From positions 1 to 10,362 of the forward strand of contig DJDY01000136.1 of NCBI GenBank assembly GCA_002435585.1: DNA of 10,362 bases, written 5' to 3'. Below the pieces are notes generated by a model. The model ran no database searches, had not been told where the DNA came from, and was given only the letters and a program-made list of their open reading frames with translations. Shown here piece after piece: positions 6,116 through 10,362 of the stretch. How positions within the stretch are numbered: the first letter of the stretch is position 1; each line of letters opens with the position of its first letter. Both the position numbers and the translations under genes were made by a program. The DNA is from Lachnospira sp. UBA5912. Lineage in GTDB: Bacteria; Bacillota; Clostridia; Lachnospirales; Lachnospiraceae.

Positions 6116-6145
6116 TTCATATGAATAACGCTCGTTTCGTATAAT
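6116..6145 (+). promoter_or_regulatory. candidate promoter for the ABC-operon leader
   Basis: TTCATA (6116-6121) and TATAAT (6140-6145) are 18 bases apart. Transcription would begin near 6152, immediately before two GTATAC-centred palindromes, and would pass through the terminator at 6298-6342 before reaching the ABC genes at 6477. The perfect -10 is the main support. Confidence 0.4.
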
Positions 6146-6158
6146 AACATATCGGAAT

Positions 6159-6200
6159 ATCGTATACAAGTTATATATTGCTTTAAATTGTATACAATTT
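6159..6200. promoter_or_regulatory. pair of GTATAC-centred palindromes, candidate operators
   Basis: AAATTGTATACAATTT (6185-6200) is a perfect 16-bp palindrome. Twenty-eight bases upstream, ATCGTATACAAG (6159-6170) matches the 12-bp core ATTGTATACAAT at 9 of 12 positions. The core fits the TNGTNNACNA form known for many GntR/FadR-type (FCD) regulators. Both sites lie just downstream of the candidate promoter, where a repressor could block transcription. No regulator gene is in the window, so the cognate protein is unknown. Confidence 0.45.
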
Positions 6201-6297
6201 TATAAAGACTTAATAAATGATTTTTATTTCCTTAATTTACATATTTTCTCAATAATGATATCATTTTAAAATATCAGATACGGGTTATATATAAAGT

Positions 6298-6342
6298 AAG
6301 TCAGAATACACATCCCTTAGTAGAGATATATTCTGACTTTTT
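6298..6342 (+). terminator. intrinsic terminator in the ABC-operon leader
   Basis: AAGTCAGAATA (6298-6308) and TATTCTGACTT (6329-6339) form a perfect 11-bp stem, and the + strand continues into five T residues (6338-6342). No + strand gene ends within 1.3 kb upstream, so the only transcript it could stop starts in the intergenic region itself. It is therefore either an attenuator of the ABC operon, which begins 135 bases later, or the end of a small non-coding RNA of roughly 190 bases. Confidence 0.7.
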
Positions 6343-6361
6343 ACTCGTATATTATTGATGG

Positions 6362-6431
6362 TAAACATGATTTAACTAACGGAGTTTAAAGTGTAAGCTT
6401 TAGTAAACAGAGTTTGATAAACATGGTTTAT
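6362..6431. repeat. five degenerate 14-bp tandem repeats
   Basis: Units start at 6362, 6376, 6390, 6404 and 6418, an exact 14-bp spacing. The consensus is close to TAAACAGAGTTTAA. Units 1, 4 and 5 are closest to each other; unit 3 keeps little beyond CTTTA. Each good unit is itself a partial palindrome, TAAAC-nnn-GTTTA, best seen at 6418-6430. The array ends 45 bases before the ABC start codon. It could be a multi-site operator or a relic of replication slippage. Confidence 0.6.
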
Positions 6432-6476
6432 GAAAAGAAAATTTAAAAGAGAGCTTAAGGAAAGAAAGGAACGGTT

Positions 6477-8807
6477 ATGAGCAGAATATTAAAAAGTATT
6501 GCTCCATACTGGAAGTCAGTTATTATAATACTGGTGTTGCTTATACTACAGGCTAATGGAGATCTTGCATTACCACAGTATACATCGAATATTATTGATA
6601 TTGGTATCCAGAATGGCGGTATAGGACATAGTATTCCAGAAAAGATAACTAAGGATGAATACGAGATTGCCAAAATGTTTATGACAGATGATGAAATCAG
6701 TATATGGGAAAGCTGTTATGAGCAGGATGGTGATTTATATATTCTTTCTGAGAAAAGTGACAAGAAGCTGGATGAATATGACGATACATTAGCTATGGCA
6801 CTTATCATTAATAATCAGATGTCTTCTGTAACGTCAGAACAGTTTAAAGAGCAGATGGCTGCACAGATGGGAGTTGATGTTGAGACACTTGCCAATGTGC
6901 CAGTTTCAGAGCTTGGAAAGAAGATGGGTGTTGAACTGGAGCCATTCTACAAGGATATCGAAGATGCTGATGGTAATATGGTGCCAACAGAATGCGTTGA
7001 TATGAGACAGGTATTCAAAGCCATGTATGATAGTGGAAAGATGTCTAAAGATTCGCTTGTATCTATGAGAGATAGCTTTAAATCAACATTTGATACTATG
7101 GGTTCATCACTTGTATCATCTATGGGCAGAGCATATGCCAAGTCTATGGATGCTAAAGCTGGTATGGATATGAAGGCTATCCAGACACGTTATCTCTGGA
7201 TTTCAGGAGCCAAGATGGTGGGAATGGCACTTCTTATAGCTTTGTGTACAGTATTGGTTGCATTCTTTGCATCACGTGTTGGTGCAGGTGTAGGCCGTGA
7301 TTTAAGAGGTCAGGTATATAAGAATGTTATGGGCTTCTCTAACGCAGAGCTTGATAAGTTCTCTACAGCTTCACTTATCACACGTACAACTAATGATGTA
7401 CAGCAGATACAGATGGTATGTGTACTTACATTAAGAATGGTGCTTTATGCACCTATACTTGGTATCGGTGGAATCATAAAGGTGATGTCTACAGGTGCCG
7501 GCATGGAATGGGTAATAGCACTTGCGGTTATTGTCATAATTGGTTTTGTACTTCTTCTTATGTCAGTTGCCATGCCTAAGTTTAAGCAGATGCAGAAGCT
7601 CGTTGATAATGTAAACCTTGTATCAAGAGAAATACTTACAGGTTTATCAGTTATAAGAGCATTTGGAAGAGAGAAGAAGGAAGAAGAAAGATTTGATAAG
7701 GCTAATAAAGAGCTTACTAAAACAATGCTGTTTACTAACAGGGTCATGACATTTATGATGCCGGTTATGATGCTTATCATGAACTGCCTTTCTGTTGGAA
7801 TAGTATGGGTTGCTGCTCATAGAATTGACAGTGGTGTTATGCAGGTTGGTTCAATGACAGCATTTATTACATATGCTATGCAGATAGTTATGTCATTCCT
7901 TATGCTTACTATGATGTCAATTATGCTTCCAAGAGCTATAGTTGCAGCTGACCGTATAGATGAGGTTATTAATACAAAGTCTTCTATAAGAGACTGTGAG
8001 AATCCTAAGAGCCTTAAGGAACACAAGGGATTACTTTCATTTAACCATGTTAACTTCAAGTATCCTGGTGCAACTGAAAATGCACTTGAGGATATAGATT
8101 TCGTGGCAGAACCTGGTAAGACTACAGCTATTATAGGAAGTACGGGATGTGGCAAGTCAACACTTGTTAACCTCATTCCAAGGCTATATGACGTGACAGA
8201 TGGTTCTATAACACTTGATGGCGAAGATATAAGAAACATATCTATGCTGGAGTTAAGGGATGAACTTGGATATGTACCTCAGAAGGGTGTACTTTTCTCA
8301 GGAACCATCGAGTCTAATATTAAGTTTGGTGCAGATGATGCATCTATGGAAACTGTAAAGGAAGCAGCAGATATAGCACAGGCTTCTGAATTTATAGAAG
8401 AAAAGTCTGGAAAGTATGAAGCACCTATAGCACAAGGTGGTACTAATGTTTCAGGTGGACAGAAGCAGAGATTATCTATAGCAAGAGCTATAGCTAAGAA
8501 TCCTAAGGTATTTATATTTGATGATAGTTTTTCAGCACTGGATTTAAAGACAGATGCAGCATTAAGAAAGGCACTTGCATCAAAGGTTACTGACAGTACA
8601 GTTATAATTGTGGCACAGAGAATAAGTACTATACTTCATGCAGAGCAGATACTTGTCATGGATGAAGGAAAGATAGTTGGTAAAGGTACTCATGAGGAGC
8701 TTATGAAGAACTGTGAAGTATATCAGCAGATTGCCAAGTCACAGTTATCAGCTAAGGAACTTGAGAATTATACACACAATATATCAGACGGAAAGGAGGA
8801 AGCATAA
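6477..8807 (+). CDS. heterodimeric ABC exporter subunit with degenerate ATP site and large extracytoplasmic insertion
   Basis: This 776-residue protein is a fused membrane/ATPase subunit of a type IV (B-family) ABC exporter. Helix 1 is at about 11-34 and helix 2 at about 241-266. The ~190 mostly polar residues between them replace the usual short first outer loop. Helices 3-4 lie near 318-367 and 5-6 near 425-485. The ATPase domain follows: Walker A GSTGCGKST (554-562), Q-loop Q602, signature VSGGQ (658-662), Walker B VFIFDD (678-683). The catalytic glutamate is replaced by D683, and the switch histidine by Q714 (VAQRIST). These are the changes seen in the non-catalytic partner of heterodimers such as TM287/288 and BmrCD. 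AAAGGA lies six bases before ATG. The next gene starts two bases after the stop and must be the partner. Substrate unknown; multidrug or peptide export are possibilities. Confidence 0.92.
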   Translation: MSRILKSIAPYWKSVIIILVLLILQANGDLALPQYTSNIIDIGIQNGGIGHSIPEKITKDEYEIAKMFMTDDEISIWESCYEQDGDLYILSEKSDKKLDEYDDTLAMALIINNQMSSVTSEQFKEQMAAQMGVDVETLANVPVSELGKKMGVELEPFYKDIEDADGNMVPTECVDMRQVFKAMYDSGKMSKDSLVSMRDSFKSTFDTMGSSLVSSMGRAYAKSMDAKAGMDMKAIQTRYLWISGAKMVGMALLIALCTVLVAFFASRVGAGVGRDLRGQVYKNVMGFSNAELDKFSTASLITRTTNDVQQIQMVCVLTLRMVLYAPILGIGGIIKVMSTGAGMEWVIALAVIVIIGFVLLLMSVAMPKFKQMQKLVDNVNLVSREILTGLSVIRAFGREKKEEERFDKANKELTKTMLFTNRVMTFMMPVMMLIMNCLSVGIVWVAAHRIDSGVMQVGSMTAFITYAMQIVMSFLMLTMMSIMLPRAIVAADRIDEVINTKSSIRDCENPKSLKEHKGLLSFNHVNFKYPGATENALEDIDFVAEPGKTTAIIGSTGCGKSTLVNLIPRLYDVTDGSITLDGEDIRNISMLELRDELGYVPQKGVLFSGTIESNIKFGADDASMETVKEAADIAQASEFIEEKSGKYEAPIAQGGTNVSGGQKQRLSIARAIAKNPKVFIFDDSFSALDLKTDAALRKALASKVTDSTVIIVAQRISTILHAEQILVMDEGKIVGKGTHEELMKNCEVYQQIAKSQLSAKELENYTHNISDGKEEA

Positions 8808-8809
8808 TT

Positions 8810-10362
8810 ATGGCAGAGAACAATTCATATAAGCAGCCTCCAAGACGTCGTGGCCCAGGCAGGGGAATGATGCCAGCAGAGAAGGCCAAAGATTTCAAAG
8901 GTTCTATAAGTAAGCTCATAAAATATATTGGAAGATATAAGATAGCTATATTCATAGTTATGATTATGGCAGCAGCTTCAACAGTATTTAATGTAATAGG
9001 TCCAAAGGTACTTGGTAAGGCAACAACAGGTCTTTCAGATGGACTTATGAGAAAAATATCAGGTACAGGTGGAATTGATTTTTCATATATAGGAAAGATA
9101 CTCTTAATTGTACTTGGCTTATATGCATGCAGTGCGATATTTAACTTTATCCAGGGTTGGATTATGACAGGTATTTCACAGAAGGTATGTTACAGACTTC
9201 GTAAGGAGATATCTGAGAAAATCAACCGCATGCCGATGAAGTATTTCGAGAGCAGAACATATGGTGAAGTCCTTTCAAGAATAACTAACGATGTTGATAC
9301 ACTTGGTATGGGACTTAACCAGAGTATAACTACTATTATTACATCAACAGCAACTATGATTGGTGTTCTTATAATGATGTTAAGTATATCACCACTTATG
9401 ACTATTATTGCTGTTGTTATACTACCAATATCTGTTTCACTTGTGGCATTTGTTGTTAAGAAGTCACAGAATTACTTTAAGACACAGCAGGAGTACTTAG
9501 GTCACATCAATGGACAGATAGAAGAAACTTATGGCGGACACATGGTTGTTAAGTCATTCAACAAAGAAAAGGACATGGTTGATGAGTTTGATAAAACAAA
9601 TAAAGTATTGTACTCATCAGCATGGAAGTCACAATTCTTCTCAGGAATGATGCAGCCTATCATGGCATTTGTGGGAAACCTTGGATATGCAGGTGTTGCA
9701 CTTTCGGGTGGTATGCTTGCTATCAATGGTGTTATAACAATCGGTGATATACAGGCATTTATACAGTATGTAAAGAACTTCACACAGCCAATAACACAGA
9801 TTGCACAGGTTATCAACCAGGTACAGTCTATGGCAGCAGCTTCTGAGAGAGTATTTGAATTCCTTGATGAAGAAGAGGAAGACCAGATAGTTAAGAATCC
9901 AGTTTCAACAGATAATATCAAGGGTGAAGTGGAATTCGATCATGTAAGATTCGGTTACAAGGAAGACCAGATTATTATCAAGGATTTTTGTGCTAAGGTT
10001 GAACCAGGACAGAAGGTAGCAATAGTAGGACCTACTGGAGCAGGTAAGACAACTATGGTTAAGCTGCTTATGAGATTTTATGATGTGAATTCTGGTGAGA
10101 TACGAATAGATGGCCATAACATAAAGGATTTCAACAGACGTGAGTTAAGAGATGCTTTTGGTATGGTACTTCAGGATACATGGCTTTATAAAGATACCAT
10201 TATGGAGAATATAAGATATGGTAAGCTTGATGCTACGGATGAAGAGGTTATTGCAGCAGCCAAAGCAGCACATGCACATCACTTTATAGAGACACTTCCA
10301 GGTGGATATAACATGGAGCTTAATGAAGATGCAAGTAATGTATCACAGGGACAGAAACAGCT
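8810..10362 (+). CDS. heterodimeric ABC exporter partner subunit (3' end beyond window)
   Basis: From ATG 8810, 517 complete codons are open to the window edge. AAAGGAGG (8792-8799) inside the end of the previous gene serves as ribosome site. A basic, proline/glycine-rich N-terminus (PPRRRGPGRG) precedes six membrane helices with only a short first outer loop, unlike its partner. The coupling region includes YFESRTYGEVLSRITNDVD. The ATPase domain shows Walker A GPTGAGKTT (407-415), Q-loop Q455 (VLQDTW) and signature VSQGQ (511-515), in which the first glycine of SGGQ is glutamine. That SQGQ variant is typical of the catalytic subunit in heterodimers of the TM288/BmrD type: it faces the degenerate site of the partner. 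Walker B, the catalytic residue and the switch histidine lie beyond the window, roughly 100 residues by family length. A glutamate and a histidine are expected there. Confidence 0.92.
   Translation, partial: MAENNSYKQPPRRRGPGRGMMPAEKAKDFKGSISKLIKYIGRYKIAIFIVMIMAAASTVFNVIGPKVLGKATTGLSDGLMRKISGTGGIDFSYIGKILLIVLGLYACSAIFNFIQGWIMTGISQKVCYRLRKEISEKINRMPMKYFESRTYGEVLSRITNDVDTLGMGLNQSITTIITSTATMIGVLIMMLSISPLMTIIAVVILPISVSLVAFVVKKSQNYFKTQQEYLGHINGQIEETYGGHMVVKSFNKEKDMVDEFDKTNKVLYSSAWKSQFFSGMMQPIMAFVGNLGYAGVALSGGMLAINGVITIGDIQAFIQYVKNFTQPITQIAQVINQVQSMAAASERVFEFLDEEEEDQIVKNPVSTDNIKGEVEFDHVRFGYKEDQIIIKDFCAKVEPGQKVAIVGPTGAGKTTMVKLLMRFYDVNSGEIRIDGHNIKDFNRRELRDAFGMVLQDTWLYKDTIMENIRYGKLDATDEEVIAAAKAAHAHHFIETLPGGYNMELNEDASNVSQGQKQ

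Larger units (their letters stand above)
5867..6476. other. long AT-rich regulatory intergenic region
   Basis: About 600 bases separate the divergent ECF and ABC genes, with no credible coding frame on either strand. Contents in order are a short G+C-rich patch (6016-6034) with a TTTACA at 6011-6016, a weak hairpin CTTATA-ATAAA-TATAAG (6045-6061), a tandem AATAAACT pair (6085-6100), a candidate promoter (6116-6145), GTATAC palindromes (6159-6200), a 12-bp palindrome AATGATATCATT (6254-6265), a terminator (6298-6342) and 14-bp repeats (6362-6431). Confidence 0.6.

Noticed and set aside
6217..6255. 12-codon leader peptide in the ABC leader
   Set aside because: ATG 6217 opens a short frame to TAA, but there is no Shine-Dalgarno sequence and codon content is ordinary for AT-rich spacer.
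5792..6476. CRISPR array or phage attachment site in the long gap
   Set aside because: The 14-bp units at 6362-6431 have no spacers and are too short for CRISPR repeats. There is no integrase, tRNA or flanking direct repeat.
7445..8239. two long - strand frames opposite the first ABC gene
   Set aside because: Both are antisense shadows of an unmistakable ABC exporter coding sequence.

Overview
The window comes from an AT-rich Gram-positive bacterium. Strong AGGAG-type ribosome binding sites, heavy use of AGA and ATA codons, the Bacillus-like rib gene order and the style of the ABC exporter pair all suggest a clostridial genome, most likely Lachnospiraceae. That placement is inference; no marker gene is present.

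Layout. Bases 1-435 hold a possible gene end (stop at 52-54), AT-rich spacer, and two successive terminator-like hairpins (233-266 and 289-357). Then comes a riboflavin operon on the + strand: ribD (436-1563), ribE (1544-2245, overlapping ribD), ribBA (2389-3582) and ribH (3707-4174). These four genes cover the pathway from GTP and ribulose 5-phosphate to riboflavin, except for the phosphatase step; no FAD synthetase is present. I see no FMN riboswitch before any of them. A good sigma-A promoter (4182-4210) then leads into the C-terminal half of a MATE transporter (4311-4961), which looks like a truncated gene. A probably bidirectional terminator (4992-5031) separates it from a convergent ECF-type vitamin-uptake S component (5147-5791, - strand). 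That gene has its own extended -10 promoter and a short structured leader.

The ~685-base gap 5792-6476 contains a candidate + strand promoter, two GTATAC-centred palindromes, a clear terminator hairpin (6298-6342) and five degenerate 14-bp tandem repeats (6362-6431). After it lies a heterodimeric ABC exporter. The first subunit (6477-8807) has a degenerate ATPase site and a ~190-residue insertion after its first membrane helix. The second (8810 to the window end, incomplete) has a non-canonical SQGQ signature. The complementary changes indicate one partner pair with one catalytic and one degenerate ATP site.

Two inverted copies of a ~40-bp REP-like element lie at 3588-3627 and 5046-5085. The genes themselves belong to known families. 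The less explained material is in the non-coding DNA: the riboswitch-less rib leader with tandem hairpins, the regulatory stretch before the ABC operon, the REP-like pair, and the large extracytoplasmic domain of the first ABC subunit.
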